From the NCBI RefSeq assembly GCF_014650495.1, contig NZ_BMVB01000001.1:352003-416002 (forward strand): a DNA stretch of 64,000 bases, written 5' to 3'. Below the pieces are notes generated by a model. That model was not told the origin of the DNA. It made no database searches and saw only the letters and a list, made by a program, of their open reading frames with translations. Positions within the stretch are counted from its first letter, which is position 1, and each line of letters opens with the position of its first letter. Below are positions 36,492-45,322 of the stretch, one piece after another. A program made the translations under genes and the position numbers. Source of the stretch: Streptomyces cinnamoneus (GTDB lineage Bacteria; Actinomycetota; Actinomycetes; Streptomycetales; Streptomycetaceae).

Positions 36492-37430
36492 TCAGGGTTC
36501 GTTGGAGGGGCGGGGCGAGGGCAGGGTGTTCATCGTCCGGGGCCGGACGCGCTCGACGGCGTGGCAGTAGTCCAGGCCCACGAGCGGCTCCCCGGAGAAG
36601 AACCGCGTCATCAGGTCCACCACCTCGGCGGGCCGCTCCAGATGAACGAGGTGGTCGGCGTCCTTGACCGTCGTGAACCGGGCGTCCGCGAGCCGCGAGG
36701 CCGCCTCCCGGCTCAGCGCGGGCGTGCTCAGCGGGTCGTGCTCGCCGGTCGTCACCAGCGCCGGGACGCGCACCGCGGGGCCGGCCGGCAGCCGGGGACT
36801 GGCCAGCAGCCGCAGGGAGTTGTCCTCGTACTTGGCGAGGTCGTCCGCCGTCATGTCGTGCAGGGCCCGGCTCAGGCACCGGACGATCGTCGGCCGACGC
36901 GTGACCGTCACCCGTGGGGACGTGCACACCATGGTCTCGACGACGCACTCGACGAACTCCGCGTGCCGGCCCTTCTCCGCCATGCGGAGCGTGTCCTCCA
37001 CGCGGGCCCGCACGTGGTCCGCCAGGTGGGACATGGTGCCGACGAGCCCCATCCGCTCCGCCCGCCCGGGGTGGTCGCGCACCCACTGGTGGACCACGGC
37101 ACTGCCGTAGGACCCCCCGAGCACGTTGACGGGGGACGGCGCCACCTTCGACAGCAGTTGGTCGAGTGCCCTGGCGAGGAAGTCGAAGCCGTACCGGGCC
37201 GGCAGCCGGTCCGCGCCGCCCCAGCCGGGAAGGTCCACCGTGATGACGCTCGCCGACTCCAGGAACCCCTGCTCCAGCCGGCCCCAGGCGTTCTGGCGCT
37301 GGAACGCGCCGCCCACGAGGACGACGGGTGCCATTCTCGCGTTCGGCTGGTGCACGACCCGGCCGCTGTACGCGTAACCGTCGAGGGTGAGCGGGACGAC
37401 CTCTTCCAAGAGGGCGGAACGAGTCGGCAC
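36492..37430 (-). CDS. alpha/beta hydrolase
   Basis: The 312-residue protein has the alpha/beta hydrolase core: VVLVGGAFQRQNAW for the oxyanion loop, VITVDLPGWGGAD, the nucleophile elbow LGGSYGSAV with the Ser, LVTTGEHDPL with the acid, and DADHLVHLERP with the His. GTG at 37430 follows GGAGACCGGCC; a longer frame begins at a GTG at 37529, three bases after the acyltransferase stop. It may be the last gene of a leftward operon with a glycosyltransferase and an acyltransferase. It could release or edit an ester or thioester made by them; the substrate is unknown. Confidence 0.8.
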   Translation of the reverse strand: MPTRSALLEEVVPLTLDGYAYSGRVVHQPNARMAPVVLVGGAFQRQNAWGRLEQGFLESASVITVDLPGWGGADRLPARYGFDFLARALDQLLSKVAPSPVNVLGGSYGSAVVHQWVRDHPGRAERMGLVGTMSHLADHVRARVEDTLRMAEKGRHAEFVECVVETMVCTSPRVTVTRRPTIVRCLSRALHDMTADDLAKYEDNSLRLLASPRLPAGPAVRVPALVTTGEHDPLSTPALSREAASRLADARFTTVKDADHLVHLERPAEVVDLMTRFFSGEPLVGLDYCHAVERVRPRTMNTLPSPRPSNEP

Positions 37431-37532
37431 GGCCGGTCTCCGTTCGTGGGGGGACTTCACCAGGGGGAACGAGAACCACGGCGGGACGTTACTGCCGCCG
37501 CGGCCCACGGACCGCGCGAGCGGGAACACCTC

Positions 37533-38822
37533 TCACCCGGGGAACGTGCGGATCTCCTCCCGCACCAGAGCGGCCAGCCGGGCCCCCAGGTCGCGGTGGC
37601 CGTGGTCGGTCACGACGGTCACCGTCGCGCCCGCGTCGTGCACGGCCATCGTCATCGCGACCGGATGCCCCGGGCTGAGCGGCGGCAGCGCGGACAGGCC
37701 GGTCAGCCGCGCCGGACCCAGCGCGAGCGGTCCCGCGTGCGTCGCCAGGCTGCTGCACAACAGGGAGGAGTGGAACGGGGAGTCCGCATACCGTCCCAGG
37801 GCGTCGGTCACCGGCCCGTACCGCAGCGGCCGCGACGCGACGAACACCGCCTGCGCCCGCGCCCGCTGCTTGAGGGCCGCCCGCCGCGTGAAGCCGTCCA
37901 CGGCCGCCAGCCGCCGCCGGGCACCCGCGGACGTGGGCAACGGCACCCGCACGGTGGCGTAGCGGTTGCCCAGCACCTCGGCCTCGTCGTCGCCGCGGAC
38001 GTCGACGGGCACCATCGCGCAGACCCCCGGCAGTCGTCCCGTCATCCCCGCGGCCCGCAGCGCACCGGCCGCCGCGGCGAGGAAGACCGCATTGGCGGAG
38101 GCCCGGCCGGAGGGCAGGGCGTCACGGGCCGCGGCCAGCTCCGCCGCCGGCACCCGGTTCCAGGACACCGCACGCCGCGGGTCCACCGGCCCGTGGAAGG
38201 GCAGGGGCCGGGCCCGGGGCAGCAGATCCGCCAGGGCGCGCACCCGCGCGAGGCGGGGGAGGGCGGCCGCCCGCCCCGCACCCGGCCGGTCGCGCTGTCC
38301 GGGCACGGCGGCCGGGGCGTCGAGCAGGGACCGCAGCAGGGCGACGAGCGAGACGCCGTCCAGCAGCGCGTGGTGGGCCCGCAGCAGCAGCGCGAAGTCG
38401 TCGCCGTCCGGCAGCAGATGCAGCTGCCACGGCGGCCGGCCCGCACCGAGGGGATGGGCGAGCAGCTGCGCGGTGCGGGCGGCCAGCGGCGCCGGAGAGG
38501 GCGACTCCGGAACGTGGACGCCGGGGTCGAACGCCGGCCCCGGCACCCACTGCGGCCACGCCCCGGGCCCGCCCGCGGCGGCGGGCGCCAGGCGCAGCCG
38601 GTCGTGTGCCCCCCACGTCCGCAGCACGAGGTCGCGCAGGTGCGCCGGCGCCGGCGCGGGGCCCTCGAACCGGGCGAGGACTCCGGCGGTCATGCAGACC
38701 GCACCACTGCTCTGGTGCCGGTGCAGCCAGGCGTCCAGCGGCGGCATCGGCCTGAGGGCCGGCCGCTTTGCTGCGGGGGCGGAGGAGGAGGCGAGTTCGG
38801 GCAGCGACGGATGCGGTGTCAC
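37533..38822 (-). CDS. WS/DGAT-like acyltransferase
   Basis: The 429-residue protein resembles wax ester synthase/diacylglycerol acyltransferases. The catalytic motif is AHHALLDGVS (HHxxxDG, near residue 150). PPWQLHLLPDGDDFALLLR precedes it, and NRYATVRVPLPTSAGARRRL and HPVAMTMAVHDAGATVTVVTD follow in the C-terminal half, as in the family. These enzymes esterify alcohols with acyl-CoA. It lies between a glycosyltransferase (69 bases upstream) and a hydrolase, which suggests acylation of a glycoside or lipid rather than bulk storage. The start is GTG at 38822 after AAGGACACC. Confidence 0.82.
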   Translation of the reverse strand: MTPHPSLPELASSSAPAAKRPALRPMPPLDAWLHRHQSSGAVCMTAGVLARFEGPAPAPAHLRDLVLRTWGAHDRLRLAPAAAGGPGAWPQWVPGPAFDPGVHVPESPSPAPLAARTAQLLAHPLGAGRPPWQLHLLPDGDDFALLLRAHHALLDGVSLVALLRSLLDAPAAVPGQRDRPGAGRAAALPRLARVRALADLLPRARPLPFHGPVDPRRAVSWNRVPAAELAAARDALPSGRASANAVFLAAAAGALRAAGMTGRLPGVCAMVPVDVRGDDEAEVLGNRYATVRVPLPTSAGARRRLAAVDGFTRRAALKQRARAQAVFVASRPLRYGPVTDALGRYADSPFHSSLLCSSLATHAGPLALGPARLTGLSALPPLSPGHPVAMTMAVHDAGATVTVVTDHGHRDLGARLAALVREEIRTFPG

Positions 38823-38891
38823 GCGGTGTCCTTACGTCCTGGTCTCACGCGGTTCTACGGGCGCGCCGGGGCCGGGCCCCCGGCGCCTTCC

Positions 38892-40136
38892 TCAGCAGGC
38901 CGTGTCCGCCACGGCCCGGGCGACCACCCCGGCTCCGTCCTCCAGCCCCAGCCGGGCGGCGAGCTGCGTGGCCCGCCGGGCGAACCGGGGCTCGCCCGTG
39001 GCCCGCCGCAGCGCCGCGGCCAGCCGGTCGGCGGTCAGCCGCCCGTGCGGCAGCACCTGTGGGCTCACCCCCAGCCGCACCAGCCGCTCGGCCCACCACG
39101 GCTGGTCGGTGAGGACGGGCACCGGAACCGCCGGCACCCCGGCCCGCAGCCCCGCCGCGGTCGTCCCCGCCCCGGCGTGGTGCACCACGGCGGCCGTGCG
39201 CGGCATGAGCCAGCCGTGCGGCAGTGGCCCGACCGTGATGACGTCGTCGTTCATCACGGACAGCCCCGCCCACCCCGACTGGACGATGCCGCGCACCCCG
39301 GCCAGGCGCAGGGCCCGCGCCGTGATCTCACCGAGCTGTTCCGGGTCGCCGGGCATCATGCTGCCGAAGCCCACGAACACCGGCGGCGGGCCGGCTGCCA
39401 GGAAGTCGGTGACCAGCGCGGGCGGCTGCCAGTCCGCACACTCGTGCGGCCACCAGTACCCGGCCACCTCCAGGCCCGGCCGCCAGTCCGCCGGGAGGGG
39501 CACCACCGTGGGGCTGTAGCCGTGCCAGATGGGCCAGCCGCTGCGCTCCCGCTCCCGGCGCAGCCGGTGACCGCTGCGGTAGACCAGCCCCAGCCGGGCG
39601 TGCAGGCTGCGCTGGGCGGTGGTGTGGAGCGCGTCCAGCACGGCGTTCGCGGCGTGGCTCCGCAGCAGGTTGGCGTAGCCGGGCGGCTTCCAGGGCATCG
39701 TGCAGGGCGAGAACGCCGCCGTGGGGGCGTCGGGTTGCAGGAACACCCCCATGCTCGGAATCCGGTGGTACTGCGCCACGACCCTGCCGACCGGTGCGGC
39801 GAGCGCCGACAGCAGCACCAGGTCGGCCTTGGGATCGACGGCGGCCAGGATCCCGTCGACGAGCGAGAGCGCCGCCTCTTCGGTGGCTCGCACCAGGCGC
39901 ACGACCGACCGCGGCGAACGCACCGCGCGCCGGAAGCGGTTGTGCGCGCCCAGCAGCTCCTCGAACGGATCCGCCTCCAGCGCGCGCATGCGCAGGCCAC
40001 AGCAGGCCACCACCTCCGTGAACCTCGCATGGGCGGCGATCTCCACGTCATGGCCCTCGGCGAACAGCCGGTGACCGAGGCCCGTGTACGGAGCGACGGA
40101 GCCCATCGTGCCTGCTGTGATGATCTGGATGCGCAT
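38892..40136 (-). CDS. UGT-type glycosyltransferase (GT1, sterol/macrolide group)
   Basis: The 414-residue GT-B enzyme starts with MRIQIITAGTMGSVAPYTGLG. The sugar-nucleotide domain reads VFVGFGSMM, then HHAGAGTTAAGLRAGVPAVPVP and LTDQPWWAERLVRLGVSP, the pattern of bacterial UGTs related to sterol 3-beta-glucosyltransferases and macrolide glycosyltransferases. The donor is probably a UDP- or dTDP-sugar; the acceptor is unknown. ATG at 40136 follows GGAAGGCCGGGG. It is read in the same direction as the WS/DGAT gene downstream and the Tap-like gene upstream. Confidence 0.88.
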   Translation of the reverse strand: MRIQIITAGTMGSVAPYTGLGHRLFAEGHDVEIAAHARFTEVVACCGLRMRALEADPFEELLGAHNRFRRAVRSPRSVVRLVRATEEAALSLVDGILAAVDPKADLVLLSALAAPVGRVVAQYHRIPSMGVFLQPDAPTAAFSPCTMPWKPPGYANLLRSHAANAVLDALHTTAQRSLHARLGLVYRSGHRLRRERERSGWPIWHGYSPTVVPLPADWRPGLEVAGYWWPHECADWQPPALVTDFLAAGPPPVFVGFGSMMPGDPEQLGEITARALRLAGVRGIVQSGWAGLSVMNDDVITVGPLPHGWLMPRTAAVVHHAGAGTTAAGLRAGVPAVPVPVLTDQPWWAERLVRLGVSPQVLPHGRLTADRLAAALRRATGEPRFARRATQLAARLGLEDGAGVVARAVADTAC

Positions 40137-40203
40137 GTCCCCGGCCTTCCTGCTGCCCTGTCGCATCAACGAGGGCGCACCCGGCCCGGATACGGCAGAC
40201 GCC

Positions 40204-41760
40204 CTACTTCGCCGCCGGGGACGCCCCCTCCGGGACCGGCAGCGGCTTGGCCGCACAGGTCAGATCACGCTCCGGCGCCGTCCCCCCGACGAGGTACGCG
40301 GTCACGATCCCGTCCACGCACGCGTTGCCGGTCTCGAACTGGCCGTGGTCGCCGTCGCCGGTGACGGTGACCAGGCGCGAGCCGCGCAGCGCCCGGTGGG
40401 CCCGCACCGCCGCCTCGTAGTAAGTGGCCGGGTCGTGGACCGAGTTGACCATGAGCGTCGTCGGCAGGCCGGCCCCGGTGACCTTCACCCGGGGCGCCTT
40501 CGAAGCCGGCCAGGCCGCGCAGACCGCCGAGAAGGCGAGCTCGCGGGCACCGACCAGCGGCAGGTCCACGGTGTCCTTGGCGCTGCGCTCGATCCAGTGG
40601 TCCATGTTCCGGTCCCACCGCGTGTCGTTGCAGGTGACGGAGAAGTACTCGGCGAAGAACCCGGGACCCGAGTACGAGCCGAAGACCTGTGCGGCGAGGG
40701 TCTTCTCCTGCGCGTCGGCGGTGTCCCAGTGGTCGAGCGCGGCCAGGGCTCCCGCCAGCGGCCGGAAGCCCTTCCCCGCACTGTAGATGGCCTGCAGCGT
40801 GCCGTTGTCCAGCTGGTTGGGGCCGATCACGGTGTCGCCGGCCTTGACCGGGTGCGCGCTCAGGGCGCTGCGCCGCCGCTCCCACGTCGCCTTGGCCTCG
40901 GCGGCGGTCCGCCCGTAGTGGTAGACGCCGTCGTACTGTGCCAGCCAGGGCAGGAAGTCCTGCTCGAAGCGGCGCTGGAAGCTCATCGGCTGACCCGTGG
41001 TGAAGCTCTCCCAGGAGCCGTCGAACGCGATGTTGCTGTCGAGCACCGCACGCTCGACGCGCTGGGGGAACAGGGTCGCGTAGTAGGCGCCGACCATCGT
41101 GGCGTAGGAGGCACCGTAGTAGGAGATCTTCTTCTCCCCGAGCAGCGACCGGAACAGATCCATGTCACGGACCGTCTGCTCGGTGGTGAGGTAGGGCAGG
41201 AGGTCCCCGCTGCGGCTCTTGCAGTGCTCCACGAACGCCCGGGAACGGTCCACCACCCGCTGCACCGCGGCGGGGGAGCGGTCGCGGAAGTCGCCCGCGG
41301 TGAAGTCGGCGAACTCCGCGTCGCTCTCGCACACCGCCCGCGTGCTGTTCCCGACGCCGCGCTGGTCGAAGCTCACCACGTCGTACGCGGCGTCGATCGC
41401 GGCCGAGCCCCCGGCGAGCCACTGGGGCCGCTGCAGTCCCGAGCCGCCCGGGCCGCCCGCCGCCATCATCAGTACCCCGCGCCGCTTCGCCGGGTCGCTC
41501 GCGCGGTGCCGGGAGACCGCGATGGTGAGGTCCGGCCCCGCACCGGCATCGTGCCAGTCGCGCGGCACCGCCATCGTCGCGCACTCCAGCGGCGAGTCCT
41601 TCCCGCACCGTTGCCAGTCCAGGTGCTGCTGGGTGTAACGGGCGGGTACGGACGGCCGGGCCTGGGCGACGGACGCCGGAAGGACGGCGGCGGCTATCGC
41701 CGTCACCACGGCGCCCGACACCGCGGACGTCATCCGTCGCGACTTCCCGAACGTGAACAT
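40204..41760 (-). CDS. secreted Tap-like peptidase (alpha/beta hydrolase)
   Basis: The 518-residue protein resembles the Streptomyces tripeptidyl aminopeptidases (Tap/SlpD/SlpE group). It has an N-terminal signal (about 1-36), LMMAAGGPGGSGLQ, SFDQRGVGNST, the nucleophile elbow YYGASYATMVGAYYATLFPQRV, and the C-terminal TAP domain with MVNSVHDPATYYEAA, GDGDHGQF and a late Cys pair. These enzymes clip N-terminal peptides from secreted proteins. ATG at 41760 follows AGGAGGATCG. The gene lies 67 bases upstream of the glycosyltransferase gene and could share its transcript, though a functional link is not evident. Confidence 0.9.
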   Translation of the reverse strand: MFTFGKSRRMTSAVSGAVVTAIAAAVLPASVAQARPSVPARYTQQHLDWQRCGKDSPLECATMAVPRDWHDAGAGPDLTIAVSRHRASDPAKRRGVLMMAAGGPGGSGLQRPQWLAGGSAAIDAAYDVVSFDQRGVGNSTRAVCESDAEFADFTAGDFRDRSPAAVQRVVDRSRAFVEHCKSRSGDLLPYLTTEQTVRDMDLFRSLLGEKKISYYGASYATMVGAYYATLFPQRVERAVLDSNIAFDGSWESFTTGQPMSFQRRFEQDFLPWLAQYDGVYHYGRTAAEAKATWERRRSALSAHPVKAGDTVIGPNQLDNGTLQAIYSAGKGFRPLAGALAALDHWDTADAQEKTLAAQVFGSYSGPGFFAEYFSVTCNDTRWDRNMDHWIERSAKDTVDLPLVGARELAFSAVCAAWPASKAPRVKVTGAGLPTTLMVNSVHDPATYYEAAVRAHRALRGSRLVTVTGDGDHGQFETGNACVDGIVTAYLVGGTAPERDLTCAAKPLPVPEGASPAAK

Positions 41761-41952
41761 CGATCCTCCTGTGCGGTTGGGGTGGCACAGTCGATGCTGC
41801 CGCCCGGCGCGCATCCGATCGATCCCGCCAGTATCCGACCCGGGGGTGGTGCTGGTGCCACCCCGCGCGCCGGACGAGGGTCTGTCGACCGACGGGGGTT
41901 CCATGGTGAAGTCGACCCGGCAGGGCACTCTTCCCATCAGGAGGAACGCACC

Positions 41953-43140
41953 ATGGACATCGCCGCGCTGCGCCGGGACACCCCCGGCTGCGCCCACCGC
42001 GTGCACCTCAACAACGCCGGTGCCGGGCTCGTCTCCCGCCGGACCCTCGACACGATGACCGCCCACCTCGAACGCGAAGCCCGCATCGGCGGCTACGAGG
42101 CCGCGACCGAGCAGGAACAGGCCATCGAGGACGTCTACGCCGGCCTCGCCGAACTCGTCGGCGGCCGCCCCGAGGAGGTGGCGCTGTTCGACAACGCCAC
42201 GCACGCGTGGCAGGCCGCCTTCTACTCCCTCGCCTTCCGGCCCGGCGACCGGATCCTGACCGGCCGCGCCGAATACGGCAGCAACGTCCTGGCCTACCTG
42301 CACATCGCCCAGCGCACCGGGGCCGAGGTCGTCGTGGTCCCCAACGACGCCCACGGCCGGTTCGACACCGCCGCCCTGGCCGGCCTCCTCGACGAGCGCA
42401 CCCGGCTCGTCGGCATCAGCCACGTGCCCACCAGCGGCGGCCTGGTCAACCCCGTCGCCGAGATCGGCCGCATCACCCGCCGGGCCGGGGTGCCGTTCCT
42501 GCTCGACGCCACCCAGTCGGTCGGCCAGTTCCCCGTGGACGTCCGGGAGATCGGCTGCGACCTGCTCACGGCCACCGGCCGCAAGTTCCTCCGGGGCCCG
42601 CGCGGCACCGGCTTCCTGTGGGTGCGCCCCGCCCTCCTCGACCGCCTCGACCCGCACGTCAGCGAGACCGCGTCCGCGCTCTGGGACGGCAAGCGCGGTT
42701 TCACCTGGCAGCCGGGCGCACGGCGCTTCGCCACCTGGGAGATGGGCTGGGCCGGTGTGCTCGGCCTGGGCAGCGCCGTGCGGCAGGCCCTGGAACTGGG
42801 CGTCGGGGCCACCGGCGAGCGCGCGATCGCCCTGGGGGCGGCCCTGCGCGAACGGCTCGACGCGCTGCCGGGAGTGGGCACCTACGACCTGGGACGCGAG
42901 CGGTGCGCCATCGTGACCGCCAAGGTCGACGGCGTGCCCGCGGACGAGGTCAAGGCCGCGCTGACCCGCGAGGGGATCAACGTGAGCACCACCACGCCCG
43001 GCCAGTCGCAGTTCGACACCGAGGACCGGGGCGTCCACCCGCTGGTACGGCTCTCCCCGCACTACTACAACACCGAGGACGAGCTGGACCGGGCGGCGGC
43101 CGTCCTGGCCCGTCTCGCCCGGACGGGTCAGCCCAGGTAG
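41953..43140 (+). CDS. class V PLP-dependent aminotransferase-fold enzyme
   Basis: The 395-residue protein belongs to the cysteine desulfurase/isopenicillin N epimerase superfamily. Visible are HLNNAGAGLVS at the start, SHVPTSGGLVNPV, the PLP-binding Asp in LLDATQSVGQ, and the Schiff-base Lys in ATGRKFLRGPRGTGFLW. There is no conserved Cys loop, so desulfurase activity is unlikely; a racemase, lyase or C-S lyase role is possible. ATG at 41953 follows AGGAGGAACGC. It stands alone and is divergent from the Tap-like gene across 192 bases. Confidence 0.85.
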   Translation: MDIAALRRDTPGCAHRVHLNNAGAGLVSRRTLDTMTAHLEREARIGGYEAATEQEQAIEDVYAGLAELVGGRPEEVALFDNATHAWQAAFYSLAFRPGDRILTGRAEYGSNVLAYLHIAQRTGAEVVVVPNDAHGRFDTAALAGLLDERTRLVGISHVPTSGGLVNPVAEIGRITRRAGVPFLLDATQSVGQFPVDVREIGCDLLTATGRKFLRGPRGTGFLWVRPALLDRLDPHVSETASALWDGKRGFTWQPGARRFATWEMGWAGVLGLGSAVRQALELGVGATGERAIALGAALRERLDALPGVGTYDLGRERCAIVTAKVDGVPADEVKAALTREGINVSTTTPGQSQFDTEDRGVHPLVRLSPHYYNTEDELDRAAAVLARLARTGQPR

Positions 43141-43370
43141 TCGATCTGGTAGATGTGCAGCGTCTTCGTCTGGTGCCCCAGGTAGATGACGACGAAGACG
43201 TCGTCGAGCACGAGCATCCGCATGATGCCGTCGTCCTCGCCGTACGGCACGGTCACCGACAGGGGATCCGCGCAGGCGGCGGCGAGGACGTCGCTGAGCT
43301 GTCCGCTCACCGGCGCCGGGAGGGAGTCCCAGACGGCCGCTATCGTCGCATCGTATTTGAGCGCGTACAC
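43128..43370 (-). CDS. RelE/ParE-like candidate toxin
   Basis: This 80-residue protein has the pattern of small RelE/ParE-type proteins: YALKYDATIAAVWDSLP at the start, a helix-rich middle, and the strand pair MLVLDDVFVVIYLGHQTKTLHIYQIDYLG. It lies 17 bases downstream of a 95-residue gene of unknown fold on the same strand, as in type II toxin-antitoxin modules. GTG at 43370 follows CTGAGGCC. Its last 13 bases overlap the convergent aminotransferase gene. If active it would cleave ribosome-bound mRNA or inhibit gyrase; the assignment rests on size, fold pattern and pairing and is tentative. Confidence 0.6.
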   Translation of the reverse strand: MYALKYDATIAAVWDSLPAPVSGQLSDVLAAACADPLSVTVPYGEDDGIMRMLVLDDVFVVIYLGHQTKTLHIYQIDYLG

Positions 43371-43387
43371 GGCCTCAGCGTGTCAGC

Positions 43388-43675
43388 TCACGCCCCTCCG
43401 TGGGTGCGAACGAGGGCAGCGTCCTCCTGCACCTTCTGGGTGATGTCGATCCACTCGCCCGGGACCTGGCCCCCCGCCGCCTCCGCGGCGGCCGCCTGCC
43501 GTCCCCGTTCGACGGCGGCGAGCGTGCGTTCGGCGATGCCCTGCCACTTGGCGAACACGGCCAGGACCGTGTGCGCCGGGGCACGGTCGATCTCGTCGGC
43601 GAAGCGCCGGGACAGGTCGGGACTGCCGAGAGCGTCGCGAATACGCTCGATGCTCCACACCGGTCCGGTGCTCAT
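43388..43675 (-). CDS. candidate antitoxin-like partner of the RelE/ParE-like gene
   Basis: The 95-residue protein is mostly helical (WSIERIRDALGSPDLSRRF, then AHTVLAVFAKWQGIAERTLAAVERGRQ) with a short C-terminal tail. It resembles small actinobacterial proteins that precede RelE-like genes, but no DNA-binding motif is clear. ATG at 43675 has a strong ribosome site, GGGGAGGACCC. Order (antitoxin first) and the 17-base gap fit a toxin-antitoxin operon. Alternatively it may be an unrelated conserved protein. Confidence 0.6.
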   Translation of the reverse strand: MSTGPVWSIERIRDALGSPDLSRRFADEIDRAPAHTVLAVFAKWQGIAERTLAAVERGRQAAAAEAAGGQVPGEWIDITQKVQEDAALVRTHGGA

Positions 43676-43791
43676 GGGTCCTCCCCGCGTCGGCGGCTCG
43701 ACCGCCCAGAGTAGCGAAATTGTCCTCGCCTTATCAGAGGAACCCGAGGGGCTGTGCCGTGCCACCGGACCGCCGTTGCCCGGTGCGGTGT

Positions 43792-44106
43792 TCAGCGCAT
43801 GAAGACGACGCTCTGGAACGACTGCACACCGTAGAAACCGGCGGGGAAGTAGGCTGCCGCACCCCGGCAGTCGGGTGTGTCGTACAGATAGGCGTTGCGG
43901 TCCGTTTCGTTGCCGGTGACGCCCTGGGCGTAGCCGACCGCGTAGCACTGGCCTTCGACGGGGTCCGACAGGCCGTGCCGCACCGTGCCCGGCGCGGTGT
44001 GGTAGACGAACGCGCCGGTGGCCGCCCGGGCGACCGGCGGTGGGACGGTGAGGGTGAGCAGCCCGGCGAGCGCCAGGGAGCCGGTCACGCGGATCGGATG
44101 TCGCAC
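43792..44106 (-). CDS. small secreted protein, unknown function
   Basis: The 104-residue protein has a Sec signal (residues 1-28, ending VARA). The mature part of about 76 residues has two Cys that may form a disulfide, a GYAQGV segment and an aromatic C-terminus (AAAYFPAGFYGVQSFQSVVFMR). It resembles small secreted Streptomyces proteins of beta/gamma-crystallin-like look, but no motif is definite. The start is GTG at 44106, with no clear ribosome site. It sits alone between the toxin-antitoxin pair and the amidohydrolase. Confidence 0.7.
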   Translation of the reverse strand: MRHPIRVTGSLALAGLLTLTVPPPVARAATGAFVYHTAPGTVRHGLSDPVEGQCYAVGYAQGVTGNETDRNAYLYDTPDCRGAAAYFPAGFYGVQSFQSVVFMR

Positions 44107-44160
44107 AGTGCGCCATGCTGGCCGAGGCCCCCGGGACGCAGGGCCGGTCGGCGGTCTGCT

Positions 44161-45321
44161 TCACCCGAACGGAGAAGACCGCCCGGGCGCGGCGGCTCCC
44201 GGCACGTCCAGGCCGTAGACCCTGCGGGCGTTGTCCGCCGCGACCAGGGCCGCCACCCGTTCCGCGTCCGCCGCCGACCAGGCGCCCTCCGCCACCCAGC
44301 CCGTCAGCAGCCCCTCCAGCGCCTGCCGGAAGAGGGCGGTCCCCACTACGTACAGCTCCGGCAGGCCGTAGGCGTCGGTGGAGAAGAGCAGTTTCCCGAA
44401 CGGGGTCAGCTCCAGCATCTCGGCCAGCACCGCCCCGGCCCGCGCGCCGGTGTGCGTCAGGGAGAGCCCCATGTCGGCGTAGACGTGCGGGAAGGAGTGG
44501 GCGAGGAAGCCGGCGTTGCGGTGGTAGGGGTAGCCGTGCAGCAGCACGAGGGTGCAGCCGGTGGGGCGGACCGCGCGCACGAAGTCGGTGAGCAGCAGCG
44601 GATCGCAGCGGTGCAGCCGGAGGTCCGGGTCACCGAAGCCGGTGTGCAACTGGAGCGGCCTGCCGGTCTGTGCGGCGGACCACAACAGATGGCGCAGCAG
44701 GACGGGGTCGGCCAGCCGCCCGCCCGCCGCACGGGCCACGAGCCAGCGGTCGGCGGCGGCCCGCACCTCGGCGGGGCCCGGCGGCCCGGGCTCGAAGTCC
44801 AGGCCGTAGCGGTAGGCGGCCACCGACTTGAACGCCACGGCGTCGCGGGCGCCCTCCCGTACGGCGTCGGCCAGTCCGCCGAGGAACTCCGCGCGGCTGC
44901 CCGCGCCGTCGGCGACGCGTTCCGCCAGGCTCTCCAGGCGGACGACCTCGTGGCAGACGGCACCGCCGCCCGCGGCGGCCGCCAGCTCCGCGGGGCCCGT
45001 CAGGTCGCCCGGGATGCCCGTGTCCACCAGGAAGGCGGCGATGCCGCAGGCGCTCAGCAGCCGCCGCGTGGCCTCGGCCGCACCGAGCTCGCTGCGGCGC
45101 CGCAGGTACTCCTGCGGCGGGCAGTGCGGGGGGAGGTCCAGCAGGGGAGCGCACCAGCGGCGCACGGCCAGGCCGAGCTGGGTGTCGAAGAAGGAGGTGC
45201 CGGGCGCGGCGGGGGCGTCGGACTCGGTGAGGTAGGACTCGAAGGAGGCGGGCGAGAGGGCGGAGCGCTCCACACCGTGGCAGTGGTGGTCCACCAGCGG
45301 GGGCACCGGGAGACCGGCCAT
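44161..45321 (-). CDS. FluG-like amidohydrolase
   Basis: The 386-residue protein is an amidohydrolase-2-type TIM barrel. VDHHCHGVER at the start gives the His-x-His metal motif, LQLHTGFGDPDLRLH and LLHGYPYHRNAGFLA supply further His ligands, and LLFSTDAYGLPELY carries the conserved Asp. With the glutamine synthetase-like gene one base upstream it forms a pair that in fungal FluG is a single fused protein. Such pairs may hydrolyse gamma-glutamyl amides or related compounds; the substrate is unknown. ATG at 45321 nearly abuts the GS stop, so translation is coupled. Confidence 0.85.
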   Translation of the reverse strand: MAGLPVPPLVDHHCHGVERSALSPASFESYLTESDAPAAPGTSFFDTQLGLAVRRWCAPLLDLPPHCPPQEYLRRRSELGAAEATRRLLSACGIAAFLVDTGIPGDLTGPAELAAAAGGGAVCHEVVRLESLAERVADGAGSRAEFLGGLADAVREGARDAVAFKSVAAYRYGLDFEPGPPGPAEVRAAADRWLVARAAGGRLADPVLLRHLLWSAAQTGRPLQLHTGFGDPDLRLHRCDPLLLTDFVRAVRPTGCTLVLLHGYPYHRNAGFLAHSFPHVYADMGLSLTHTGARAGAVLAEMLELTPFGKLLFSTDAYGLPELYVVGTALFRQALEGLLTGWVAEGAWSAADAERVAALVAADNARRVYGLDVPGAAAPGRSSPFG

Positions 45322-45322
45322 G

